A stretch of DNA of 64,000 nt from Comamonadaceae bacterium UBA4962. GTDB taxonomy: Bacteria; Pseudomonadota; Gammaproteobacteria; Burkholderiales; Burkholderiaceae_C. The notes beneath the pieces are model-generated. The model made no database searches, had not been told where the DNA came from, and saw nothing but the letters and a program-made list of their open reading frames with translations. Location of the stretch: positions 272,875 to 336,874 of the forward strand of contig DHAE01000007.1 in NCBI GenBank assembly GCA_002397315.1. Reading direction: 5' to 3'. This document shows positions 33,123 to 40,651 of the stretch, one piece after another. How positions within the stretch are numbered: position 1 is the first letter of the stretch; every line of letters begins with the position of its first letter. Both the position numbers and the translations under genes were made by a program.

Positions 33123-33965
33123 ATGCCTTCTACCGAGCACGACCGTTCCGCACCCGTTCCCGCGCCTTCCCATGGCAGGGCGTTCGCCGCCACCTTCGAG
33201 CCGTTGCGCCACCGGAGCATGCAGGTGCGCCGCCGCCCGCACCGCGCCATCAGCACGCTTCGGATCACCCCGTATCTGATCGCCCAGGCGACCGTTTTGC
33301 CGGCAATTTTCTGCACGCTGCTGGTCTGGGGGCGGCACGATCTGTTCGACATCTGGCGGGAAGTGATCCTGTTCTGGTCGAAGGAGCTGGGTGTTCCGCT
33401 CGTCCGCGTGCCGCTCGAAGGCGGGATGGGGCCCGATGGCATGGCGCTCTCCGCCGGCGCGTACGACCGGCCCCTGCCGGGCCTTCTCGGCATGGGGTGC
33501 GCGGCGGTGGCCGTGGCCGCGATGTTCTGGGTGTCGTCCTGGCTGCGCGATGACAGCCTTCCGCTGAAGTACCCGCTGCGCATCGTAGCGGTGGTGCAGG
33601 CAGTGGCTCTCGCCTTTTTCGTGTTCGCTCCGACGCAGTTTCCCTACACCATCTCGCGCCACAGCGAAGAATTGCTGGTGATCGGTTACGCGACGATGGT
33701 GGCGGTTCCGGTGATGCTCGCCGCCGGGTATTACCTGCTGAACGAGAGCCTGTGGTCGAAACTGGCCCACACATGCTGGATTCTGGCGTTCTTCGCACTG
33801 TTCATTCCCCACCAGGTCATGGCGCATGCCTGGATTCTTCATCACCTGTCGGTGTTGTACATGCCGGTGCTCTACCTCTGCTTCGGTGCGGTGTTCGACG
33901 CCATGGTGTTTGTGGCGCTCTACTCCTGGGCCATCAGCGGCGTTTCGCCGCATGCCGCGCAGTGA
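33123..33965 (+). CDS. six-TM inner-membrane protein of the polysaccharide locus
   Basis: A 280-residue protein of no family known to me. A basic N-terminus of about 48 residues is followed by predicted TMs near 50-68, 119-138, 152-170, 184-206, 211-232 and 242-272. The loop at 70-118 is probably periplasmic. A His cluster (IPHQVMAHAWILHH) lies between the last two TMs, which could be a catalytic or metal-binding site facing one side of the membrane. It is last in the cluster, 13 bases after the barrel gene, so it is probably part of the same machine (flippase partner, acyl donor enzyme or assembly factor). Confidence 0.7.
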   Translation: MPSTEHDRSAPVPAPSHGRAFAATFEPLRHRSMQVRRRPHRAISTLRITPYLIAQATVLPAIFCTLLVWGRHDLFDIWREVILFWSKELGVPLVRVPLEGGMGPDGMALSAGAYDRPLPGLLGMGCAAVAVAAMFWVSSWLRDDSLPLKYPLRIVAVVQAVALAFFVFAPTQFPYTISRHSEELLVIGYATMVAVPVMLAAGYYLLNESLWSKLAHTCWILAFFALFIPHQVMAHAWILHHLSVLYMPVLYLCFGAVFDAMVFVALYSWAISGVSPHAAQ

Positions 33966-33996
33966 TGCCGCAGTGCCGCCGCACGGCCCGTGGGGC

Positions 33997-34704
33997 TCAA
34001 CGGTGCGGCAGAAGGCGGTCGTACTCCCGTTGGATCGCGACGTAGCATTCGCAAGAGCGCTGCTCCAGCCCGGGCCGGTCGAGTATTTCGATGTGACCGC
34101 GCGTGTAGCGGATCACCCCGGCCCTCTGAAGCTTGGCGGCCGCCTCGGTAATGCATTCACGGCGCACGCCCAGCATTCCCGCGATGGACTCCTGAGTCAG
34201 GTCGAGAGAACTGCCCGGCAGGCGGTCCAGGCTCAGCAGCATCCAGCGGCACAACTGCTGCTCCAGCACGTGGTACTTGTTGCAGATCGCCGTTTGCGCC
34301 ATCTGGGCCCACAGCGCCTGCAGGTAGCGCAGCAGCAGCAGCATCGCTGCCGGACTCGCGGCATCGCGGCGGAAGTCATCCGCCTGGATGCGAAAAGCCT
34401 GTCCGGCGCTCTGTACGACGGCATTGCCGGTCATGGACCCGCCCCCCAGCAGCAGGGCGATTCCCACCATGCCTTCCTGTCCCACGAGGGCGATCTCCGC
34501 GGTGGAGCCGTTTTCCAGGGAGTATTGGATCGATACGACTGCCGTGCAGGGGAAGTAGGCGTAGCGCACCGCCTCGCCGGACTTCTGCAGCGCTGTTCCG
34601 GCCGGCAACTCCATCCTTTCCAGGTACGGCAGCCATCGGGCGAGATCCTGCGCGGGTAGGCCACGCAGCAACCGGTTGTTTGCAGCTTCTTCTGCCCGCA
34701 GCAC
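33997..34704 (-). CDS. Crp/Fnr-family regulator, second copy
   Basis: A 235-residue paralogue of the regulator at 23495-24496. It shares QQLCRW, MLGVRRE, TEAA, KLQRAG, IRY and the end motif GLEQRSCECY, but lacks the long tail. The cNMP-like barrel (LPYLERMELPAGTALQKSGE; IALVGQEGMVGIALLLGGG) has no evident Fe-S cysteines. The recognition helix (GVRRECITEAAAKLQ) is nearly that of the first copy, so both may bind the same DNA. It is convergent with the last polysaccharide gene, so the two regulators bracket the locus. Confidence 0.87.
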   Translation of the reverse strand: MLRAEEAANNRLLRGLPAQDLARWLPYLERMELPAGTALQKSGEAVRYAYFPCTAVVSIQYSLENGSTAEIALVGQEGMVGIALLLGGGSMTGNAVVQSAGQAFRIQADDFRRDAASPAAMLLLLRYLQALWAQMAQTAICNKYHVLEQQLCRWMLLSLDRLPGSSLDLTQESIAGMLGVRRECITEAAAKLQRAGVIRYTRGHIEILDRPGLEQRSCECYVAIQREYDRLLPHR

Positions 34705-35063
34705 GTGAGTCCTTGCTCAACGACGTACATGGATACCGGAATCAGTATAGAAGCGGGCCCGGCACCCGCCATGCGCTACCGTTGCGGCCCGCGCATTGCC
34801 ATTTGATCCGGATCAACATACGCATCGGTACCGGCGATGGCAGACGCAGCCTCTTGCAGGTTCGGTGGCCGGCGCCTGCGCGGGCATGCCGTGCGGGCCG
34901 CGAACACCGCTTGCCGCGCCGGGCCTCCGAAGCTGCGCGCGGAAAACCTGCAGGGGAGCCGGCCAGTCAGGCCAGGCGGCGGGATAATCCGCCGTCGCAC
35001 TTCCCGCCATCCGTCCGGCCTGCGGGCCGCGCGCCGCCTTGCGCTTCCTTCATCCGCCCGCCC
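34705..35063. other. 359-base divergent intergenic region
   Basis: No convincing gene is present. The region separates the second Crp/Fnr-type gene from the AEC transporter and must hold both promoters. It includes a perfect Fnr-box palindrome (34803-34816). Its middle third is more AT-rich than the flanks; the part nearest the transporter is GC-rich, without clear features. The long open frame running into the transporter from 34680 has no family signal here. Confidence 0.6.
34803..34816. promoter_or_regulatory. consensus Fnr/Anr box
   Basis: TTGATCCGGATCAA is an exact match to the Fnr/Anr consensus TTGAT-N4-ATCAA and a perfect palindrome. It lies about 100 bases upstream of the second Crp/Fnr-type gene and about 250 bases upstream of the AEC transporter gene. 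The local regulators lack the ExxSR recognition pattern of Fnr, so a genuine Anr/Fnr encoded elsewhere is the likelier binder. Confidence 0.65.
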
Positions 35064-36017
35064 GTGAATTCCCCCGTCTTCGCCTCGCTCGTCCCGGTCA
35101 TCCTCTGCATCGCCATCGGCTTCTTCGCGGCCCGCATCGGCTGGGTGCGCGCGACCGCGATCAAGGACCTCTCGAACATCGTCTTCCTGGTGCTCACGCC
35201 GGCACTGCTGTTCCGCACGATGGGCGCGGTGCGGGTGCAGGACCTGAACTTCGAGCCGGTGGCGCTGTACTTCCTGGCGGCGAGCCTGGTGTTCATCGTC
35301 ACCATGGCCTTCGCGGGTTTTTCCACGCGCGCGGCGGCCCGGGGCCTCGCCAACATGTTCAGCAACAACATCATGATCGGCGTTCCGCTGGTCGGGCTGG
35401 TGTACGGCAAGGAAGGGCTGGTGACGCTCTTCACGCTGATCTCGCTGCATGCGCTGGTGCTGCTCACGGCCGCCACGGTCGTGTTCGAGCTGGCCGAGGC
35501 GCGCGAGAGCCAGCGCTCGGGCCGCAGCGCGCCGCGCCCGGTGCTGCACACCGTGCTGCAGGCGGTGCGCAACGGCATCGTGCACCCGGTGCCGCTGCCG
35601 ATCCTCGCGGGCCTGCTGTTCGGCCAGACGGGCCTCGTGCTGCCCGAGGTGATCGACAAGCCGCTGCAGGTGCTGGGCACCGCGCTCGGCCCCATGGCAT
35701 TGCTGCTGGTCGGGGTGACGCTGGCCTACACCAAGGTCGGCCACCATGCGCGCGAGGCGCTGGGCATCGCCGTGGTCAAGAACATCGCCCACCCGCTGCT
35801 GCTGTTCGCACTGGCATGGGCCCTGGGACTGTCGGGCCTTTCGGTGGCGGTGATGTTCACCGCCGCGGCCCTGCCGGTGGGCGCCAACGTGTTCCTCTTC
35901 ACCCAGCGCTACGGCACGATGCAGGACGAGGTATCCGCCAGCATCGCGCTCTCGACCGCGCTGGCGCTGGTCACGGTGCCGGTGATGCTGCTGCTGGCCC
36001 AGCGGCTCTGGCACTGA
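35064..36017 (+). CDS. AEC-family transporter
   Basis: A 317-residue inner-membrane permease of the auxin efflux carrier family. Ten hydrophobic segments are predicted, split by a hydrophilic loop near residue 145 (ELAEARESQRSGRSAPR). Typical motifs are FLVLTPALLFRTMG, SNNIMIGVPLVGLVYG and TAAALPVGANVFLFTQRY. Family substrates include malonate, malate and other carboxylates; none can be assigned. The GTG at 35064 begins the first TM directly. The upstream gap carries an Fnr box. Confidence 0.9.
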   Translation: MNSPVFASLVPVILCIAIGFFAARIGWVRATAIKDLSNIVFLVLTPALLFRTMGAVRVQDLNFEPVALYFLAASLVFIVTMAFAGFSTRAAARGLANMFSNNIMIGVPLVGLVYGKEGLVTLFTLISLHALVLLTAATVVFELAEARESQRSGRSAPRPVLHTVLQAVRNGIVHPVPLPILAGLLFGQTGLVLPEVIDKPLQVLGTALGPMALLLVGVTLAYTKVGHHAREALGIAVVKNIAHPLLLFALAWALGLSGLSVAVMFTAAALPVGANVFLFTQRYGTMQDEVSASIALSTALALVTVPVMLLLAQRLWH

Positions 36018-36036
36018 GCGCGGCACCGCGCCGCCG

Positions 36037-36306
36037 TCAGAACGGCCGGGTCAGCAGGCCGTAGACGGTACGGATGCCGTCCATGTAGTTGCCCATGCGC
36101 ACGTTCTCGTTGCTCGCGTGCTGGTTGTTGTCGGCATTCACGAGCGGCACGATGACGAAGGGCACGTCGAGCACCTTGACGATTTCCGCCGTGGGCACGG
36201 TACCGCCCATCATCCGGATGCGCACCGGTTCGGGCTGCGCGCCGAAGGTTCCGGCCGTCGCCGTATACGCCCACTGGCCGACGGCCGGATACCCCGGTAA
36301 ACGCCC
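36037..36306 (-). pseudogene. 3' remnant of an M20-family dipeptidase
   Basis: Ninety codons read LPGYPAVGQWAYTATAGTFG, then VRIRMMGGTVPTAEIVKVLD, then VNADNNQHASNENVRMGNYM, ending YGLLTRPF. This is the conserved C-terminal end of M20 metallopeptidases, with the substrate and metal-site region NADNNQHASNENVR intact. About 400 upstream codons (the metal-binding catalytic domain) are missing. The remnant begins directly after the pdxH stop and stays in the pdxH frame, so a deletion joined the two loci. A short GTG-initiated 62-residue frame remains, but a functional enzyme is not possible. Confidence 0.85.
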
Positions 36307-36969
36307 TCAGGGTGCGAGGCGCTCGCGCACCCAGGCGTCCGGGGTTTCTTCCCGGTAGCAGAGCCGGTCGTGCAGGCGGCTCTTGCGGCCCTGCCAGAAC
36401 TCCCAGCGGTCGGGCTTCAGCCGATAGCCGCCCCAGTGCGGCGGACGCGGCGGCTGCAGCAGGAACTGCGCGCCGTACTTCGCGGCATTGGCCACCAGCA
36501 CGCCCCGGCCGGAGATCACCTCGCTCTGCGGGCTCGCCCAGGCGCCGACACGCGAATCCAGCGGCCGGCTCGCGAAGTACGCGTCGCTCTCCGCATCGCT
36601 CACCTTCTCCACCCGGCCCTCGATGCGCACCACCCGCTCGAGCTCGACCCAATGGAACTGCAGGGCCGCGAACGGGTTCCCGGCGAGCTGCCGGCCCTTG
36701 CGGCTCTCGTAATTCGTGTACCAGACGATGCCGCGCTCGTCGTAGCCCTTGATGAGCACGATGCGCGTGCTCGGCCGCAGGTCCGCGCCCACGGTGGCAA
36801 CGGTCATGGCGTTGGGCTCGGGGACCTGGGCCGCGACGGCTTCCTGCAGCCACTGGTCGAACTGGCGCAACGGATCGGCATGGGAGGCCTCCTCGCTGAG
36901 TTCGGCGCGCTCGTAGCTCTTGCGCAGATCGGCGATGGAGGACGACAACGGGGAGGAGGGAGAAGGCAT
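36307..36969 (-). CDS. pdxH: pyridoxine/pyridoxamine 5'-phosphate oxidase
   Basis: A 220-residue FMN enzyme making pyridoxal 5'-phosphate. It has the N-terminal LRKSYERAELSEEASHADPL, FMN/PLP contacts in RPSTRIVLIKGYDERGIVWY and TNYESRKGRQLAGNPFAALQ, then RVEKVSDAESDAYFASRP. The C-terminal signature is WEFWQGRKSRLHDR, and the end RERLAP matches family C-termini, so the gene is complete. The start at 36969 is preferred; ATG 36984 would add five residues. The M20 remnant follows without a gap. Confidence 0.95.
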   Translation of the reverse strand: MPSPSSPLSSSIADLRKSYERAELSEEASHADPLRQFDQWLQEAVAAQVPEPNAMTVATVGADLRPSTRIVLIKGYDERGIVWYTNYESRKGRQLAGNPFAALQFHWVELERVVRIEGRVEKVSDAESDAYFASRPLDSRVGAWASPQSEVISGRGVLVANAAKYGAQFLLQPPRPPHWGGYRLKPDRWEFWQGRKSRLHDRLCYREETPDAWVRERLAP

Positions 36970-37018
36970 GCCGTGATTGTGCATGCCCCCGGCCGCCGGC
37001 TCTCGAAGCCCAGGCGGC

Positions 37019-37684
37019 TCAGGTGCCGTCCTGGGCGGCGTTCGGCGAGAACCGCAGCAGCCGCGCCAGCGCGCGGTCTTCGATGCCCAGCCGGCGCAGG
37101 CCGTCGTAGGTGGCCTGGGCGTAGTCGAGCGTGGTGCCGTAGCGGCCGCTGGCCTCCGAGAAGATGCGGCGGTACTCGTCCTCGGACAGCTCGCCCGTGT
37201 GGTTGGGACTGCTGCGCGAGAGCGTGAACGCCAGGGCATGCACGGTGCCCAGCGGCGTCATGCACGGCAGCCAGCGCGGGTCGTACACACCCGTGGGCAT
37301 CTCGCGCTGCCACAGGTTCACCATCACCTGCCGGGCATGCGCCCGCTCCACGCGGAACACCATCCCGCGGCAGCTGCCGCCCGGGAACATGCCGAGCACC
37401 AGGCCCGGGCATTCGGGCGTGCCGCGGTTCACCCGGCTCCACATCTTCAGGGCGCGGTGCCAGCCGTGCACCCGCGCCAGCCGCTGCTCGGCGAACGCGA
37501 AATCCGGGCGCCAGATCAGCGAGCCGTAGCCGAAGATCCAGAGATCCTTTTCGCCCCCCCATTCGGCCAGCGCGCGCTCCAGCATCGGGGCCGGATCGCG
37601 CAGCGGAGCGGGCAGGGCCGCCGGAGCCGCCTGCACGACAGCGCCACTACAATTCGCGGTTTCGTCCATCTTTCCATTATTCAT
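37019..37684 (-). CDS. chaC: ChaC-like gamma-glutamylcyclotransferase
   Basis: A protein of about 221 residues with the GGCT fold. The substrate loop is LWIFGYGSLIWRPDF and the family segments GWHRALKMWSRVNRGTPECP and LGMFPGGSCRGMVFRVE are present. ChaC proteins cleave glutathione to 5-oxoproline and Cys-Gly. Two starts are possible: 37684 (MNNGKMDE), preceded at a distance by GGGGA, and 37669 (MDETANC). It is divergent from the OmpA-like gene, with only 18 bases between the start codons. Confidence 0.88.
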   Translation of the reverse strand: MNNGKMDETANCSGAVVQAAPAALPAPLRDPAPMLERALAEWGGEKDLWIFGYGSLIWRPDFAFAEQRLARVHGWHRALKMWSRVNRGTPECPGLVLGMFPGGSCRGMVFRVERAHARQVMVNLWQREMPTGVYDPRWLPCMTPLGTVHALAFTLSRSSPNHTGELSEDEYRRIFSEASGRYGTTLDYAQATYDGLRRLGIEDRALARLLRFSPNAAQDGT

Positions 37685-37702
37685 CTACGGAGTTTCCCCA
37701 TC

Positions 37703-38248
37703 ATGGCCTTCAGTACTTCCGACGACGACAGCCAGCAGCGCTTCGCCCTCGGCTTCCTGTTCGCGATCATCGCGCTCGTGGTGTCCGCCGTGGTGGGTAC
37801 CGTCGTGGTCCAGCGCGGCATCGCACGCCCGGCGGCCGCCCCTGCGACCGCGCCCGCTCCCGCCGCGGAAGTCGTGGCCCCGGCCGGCACGCTGGACATC
37901 GCCGGCAACGACGTCGCGCGCGTGGTGGTGGACGGCAGCGTGGTGAAGTTCTACTTCGCTTCCGGCCGCGCCGACCTGACACCGGATGCCGCGCCGGCCC
38001 TGGCCGACGTGGTGCGCGCCGTGAAGGAGAGCGACCGCCGCGTGGTGGTCTCCGGCTTCCACGACGCCACGGGCGATGCTGCCGCCAACGCCGAACTCGC
38101 CAAGCAGCGTGCCCAGGCCGTGCGCGACGCCCTGGTGGCCGCCGGTGCCCCGGAAGACCGCATCGAGCTGCGCAAGCCCGAACTCACGCAGGGCGACGGC
38201 AATGCCGCCGAAGCGCGCCGCGTGGAAGTGACGCTGGCGGCGCAGTAA
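37703..38248 (+). CDS. OmpA-domain protein with N-terminal membrane anchor
   Basis: A 181-residue envelope protein: short cytoplasmic start, one TM (about residues 15-38, FALGFLFAIIALVVSAVVGT), an Ala/Pro-rich linker, then an OmpA-like peptidoglycan-binding domain (about 75-181) with VVKFYFASGRADLT, VVVSGFHDATGDAAANAELA and AKQRAQAVRDALV. It probably ties the inner membrane to peptidoglycan. There is no beta-barrel. A clear intrinsic terminator follows. Confidence 0.88.
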   Translation: MAFSTSDDDSQQRFALGFLFAIIALVVSAVVGTVVVQRGIARPAAAPATAPAPAAEVVAPAGTLDIAGNDVARVVVDGSVVKFYFASGRADLTPDAAPALADVVRAVKESDRRVVVSGFHDATGDAAANAELAKQRAQAVRDALVAAGAPEDRIELRKPELTQGDGNAAEARRVEVTLAAQ

Positions 38249-38272
38249 CGCCTTTCCACCTCGCCCCGCAGC

Positions 38273-38296
38273 AAAGCCCGGTCCGCCGGGCTTTTT
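38273..38296 (+). terminator. intrinsic terminator
   Basis: AAAGCCCGG (38273-38281), loop TCCG and CCGGGCTTT (38286-38294) form a 9-base perfect stem followed by two more T residues, so five T in total. It sits 25 bases after the OmpA-like stop and just before the stop of the minus-strand LacI gene. The leading A residues allow it to act in both directions. Confidence 0.85.
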
Positions 38297-38302
38297 CCAT
38301 GG

Positions 38303-39343
38303 TCACGTGCTGCCGCGCACGACCAGCTCGTAGTCGAGCGCAACGCAGTGGCGCGCGGGCGGCGTGCCGTGCATCAGGCCGAGCAGCATGGCAGCGCCAG
38401 CGCGTCCCACCTCGCCGCGCGGCGTGCGTACGGTGGTCAGGGGCGGCACCATCTGGTCGCTGCCGGCCAGGTCGTTGAAGCCGGCCACGGCCACCCGCTC
38501 CGGCACCGGCACGCCGCAGCGGCTCGCGGCCAGCAGGCCGCCCTGGGCGATGTCGTCGTTGCAGAAGAAGATCGCATCCACGTCCGGCGCGCGCCGCAGC
38601 GTTTCCTCGAAGAGCCGCGCGCCCAGCGCGATCGAGGAGCCCTCAGGGCTGAGGATTTCGAGCCGCGGGTCGTAGAGACCGGCCTCGCGCAGCGTGCGTC
38701 GGTAGCCCTCGGCGCGCTGCAGCGTGCGCGGGTCGAGCTGGGCGGCGCAGAAGGCGATGCGCCGACGGCCGCGCTCCAGCAGATGCCGGGTGATGGCGGC
38801 GCCTGCTTCCAATTGGGAGAAGCCCACGCAGTGCACGCCCGGTGCGTCGCTGGTTTCCATGAGGTGCACGCACGGCACGCCGCTGCGCGCGATCAGTTGG
38901 CGGGCGGCCTCGCTGCGGTCGAATCCGGTGACGAGCAGGCCCGCGGGCCGGTGGGGCAGGTAGGTGCGCAGCAGCAGTTCTTCCTCGGCCGCGTCGTAGT
39001 GGGTCACGCCGATCAGCGGCAGGAAACCCTGCGGGAACAGCGTGCGGTGCACGGCTTCGAGCAGGTCGACGAACAGCGTGTTCGACAACATGGGCACCAG
39101 CACGAGCACCTGGGTGCTGCGCTGCGAGGCGAGGGCGCGCGCGGCGGGGTCGGGCACGTAGCCGAGTTCCTGCGCGGCGGCCTGCACGCGCTCGGCCAGG
39201 GCCGGGTCCACGCTGCGCTCGCGGCGCAGCGCGCGCGAGACGGTGATCGGGCTCACGCCCGCGAGCCGGGCCACGTCGTCCAGGGTGACGCGGCCACTGG
39301 CGCGGCGGGTGCGTCGGGGGCGGGGCGGGGCGGAATCGTTCAA
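38303..39343 (-). CDS. gntR: LacI-family regulator of gluconate genes
   Basis: A 346-residue repressor. The LacI HTH and hinge are RVTLDDVARLAGVSPITVSR and ELGYVPDPAARALAS. The periplasmic-binding-protein-like effector domain follows (VLVLVPMLSNTLFVDLLEAV; PAGLLVTGFDRSEAAR; DAIFFCNDDIAQGGLLAASR). The open frame begins with a TTG at 39343; there is no ATG nearby, so TTG initiation or a slightly later start is likely. It is divergent from gntK and the TRAP genes, and two identical 12-base palindromes lie in and near the gap. It therefore resembles E. coli GntR/IdnR. Confidence 0.88.
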   Translation of the reverse strand: MNDSAPPRPRRTRRASGRVTLDDVARLAGVSPITVSRALRRERSVDPALAERVQAAAQELGYVPDPAARALASQRSTQVLVLVPMLSNTLFVDLLEAVHRTLFPQGFLPLIGVTHYDAAEEELLLRTYLPHRPAGLLVTGFDRSEAARQLIARSGVPCVHLMETSDAPGVHCVGFSQLEAGAAITRHLLERGRRRIAFCAAQLDPRTLQRAEGYRRTLREAGLYDPRLEILSPEGSSIALGARLFEETLRRAPDVDAIFFCNDDIAQGGLLAASRCGVPVPERVAVAGFNDLAGSDQMVPPLTTVRTPRGEVGRAGAAMLLGLMHGTPPARHCVALDYELVVRGST

Positions 39344-39382
39344 GGGTTAATCCGGATCGGTCTGGCGGATATTGTGGTCTAG

Positions 39383-39394
39383 GATAGCGCTATC
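39383..39394. promoter_or_regulatory. GntR-type operator 1
   Basis: GATAGCGCTATC, a perfect 12-base palindrome, 40 bases upstream of the repressor start and about 95 upstream of gntK. Its core is repeated exactly at 39500-39511. LacI-family operators are palindromes with a central CG or GC step, as here. Confidence 0.75.
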
Positions 39395-39487
39395 TTGCTC
39401 AGGGTTAACGACAGGGCAAGGCGATTCGACCCATCCATTCAACGGAGACGACGCGGCCAGCTTCGCTGTGAAGCGCCCGCGATTTTT

Positions 39488-40123
39488 ATGAACACAACGG
39501 ATAGCGCTATCCAAAACAAACCGCTGCCTGCAGTGGTGGTGATGGGCGTTTCGGGCTGCGGCAAATCGAGCGTCGCGGCCGAAGCCGCCGCGCTGCTCGG
39601 CTGGACCCTGCACGAAGGCGATGCCTACCATTCGCCCGAGAGCGTCGCCAAGATGCGCGCGGGCCAGCCGCTCACCGACGAGGACCGCGCCGGCTGGCTG
39701 GACCGGCTCGCCCAACTCCTGGCCCATGCCGTCCACCCGAGCGATGCGGCGGGGCAGGGCGGCATCGTGCTGACCTGCTCGGCATTGCGGCGCCGCTACC
39801 GCGACCACCTGCGCGCCGCGGCGCCCGGACTGCGCTTCGCCTTCTTGGAGCTGGATTACGACGAAGCGCTCGCGCGGGTCAGCCACCGGCCGGGCCACTT
39901 CTTCTCGCCCACGCTGGTCGCCAACCAGTTCGCCACCCTGGAATCGCCGCGCGGTGAGTCCGGCGTGCTGGCGCTGGACGCCACCCGGCCCATTCGGGAC
40001 CTGGGCAGCGACATCGCGCAATGGATGAACGGCGCCAGCGACGGTGTCGCGGAAACTGCCGCGCCATCCCCCCACGCCGCAGGCGCCCCGTCCGCGCCGG
40101 CCCCTTCCGGAGACACCGCATGA
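39488..40123 (+). CDS. gntK: gluconokinase
   Basis: A 211-residue P-loop kinase making 6-phosphogluconate. Walker A is VVMGVSGCGKSSVA; then GWTLHEGDAYHSPESVAKM, ALRRRYRDHLR and the lid segment SHRPGHFFSPTLVANQFATL. After the core it carries an Ala/Pro-rich tail of about 40 residues. ATG 39488 is needed to include the first strand, but it has a poor RBS and codons 4-8 contain the second operator palindrome. Its stop overlaps the TRAP small-subunit start (ATGA). Confidence 0.93.
   Translation: MNTTDSAIQNKPLPAVVVMGVSGCGKSSVAAEAAALLGWTLHEGDAYHSPESVAKMRAGQPLTDEDRAGWLDRLAQLLAHAVHPSDAAGQGGIVLTCSALRRRYRDHLRAAAPGLRFAFLELDYDEALARVSHRPGHFFSPTLVANQFATLESPRGESGVLALDATRPIRDLGSDIAQWMNGASDGVAETAAPSPHAAGAPSAPAPSGDTA
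39499..39512. promoter_or_regulatory. GntR-type operator 2, inside gntK codons 4-8
   Basis: GGATAGCGCTATCC is a perfect 14-base palindrome sharing its 12-base core with operator 1. It is 116 bases downstream of operator 1, about 11 helical turns, a spacing that would suit looping by a tetrameric or paired LacI-type repressor. It lies within the first codons of gntK. Confidence 0.75.
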
Positions 40124-40641
40124 ACGACCACCCAGGCGTGCATACGCCCGCGCGCCGCAAACCCGCGCTCCAGCGCATCGCGGAGCATTTCATGGTGCTG
40201 GCCCTGGCCGGCATGGTCGTGGCCGTGTTCGTGAACGTGGTGCTGCGCTATGCCTTCGGCACCAGCATCGTGTCGTACGAAGAAATCTCGCGGCTGCTGT
40301 TCGTCTGGCTCGTTGCCGTGGGCACCATCGTGGCCGCGTTCGAGGGCAAACACCTGGGCTTCGACATGCTCACCGCGCGCCTTTCGGGCGCGCCGCGCAA
40401 GGCGCTCTTCTGGGTGAGCCAGGCGCTGGTGGCGCTCTGCATGGTGCTGCTGCTCAAGGGATCGTGGGCGCAGGTGGTGGCCGGAATGGAGAGCTACAGC
40501 ACCGTGCTGGGCTACCCGCTCGCCCTGGGCGCCGCCGCCACGCTGGTGCTGGCGGTGGGCCTGCTGGTGGCGCTGGTGCTCGACCTGGTGCGCGGCCGGC
40601 CGGCCGGCGACGATGCGGGCGGCGACGCCACCATCGAGTGA
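40120..40641 (+). CDS. TRAP transporter small permease subunit (DctQ)
   Basis: A 173-residue DctQ-type protein with four predicted TMs (about 25-45, 58-78, 98-120, 138-160). Family segments: VLRYAFGTSIVSYEEISRLL and FVWLVAVGTIVAAFEGKHLG. It pairs with the DctM permease that follows. In this operon the imported solute is probably gluconate or a related sugar acid, because gntK, edd and eda surround the transporter. Confidence 0.92.
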   Translation: MNDHPGVHTPARRKPALQRIAEHFMVLALAGMVVAVFVNVVLRYAFGTSIVSYEEISRLLFVWLVAVGTIVAAFEGKHLGFDMLTARLSGAPRKALFWVSQALVALCMVLLLKGSWAQVVAGMESYSTVLGYPLALGAAATLVLAVGLLVALVLDLVRGRPAGDDAGGDATIE

Positions 40642-40651
40642 AGGAGCCGCC

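Noticed and set aside
34891..34906. Possible fourth copy of the TGTTCG-N4-CGAACA motif before the AEC gene
   Set aside because: Only the right half GCGAACA matches (8 of 16 overall), no better than expected for GC-rich sequence.
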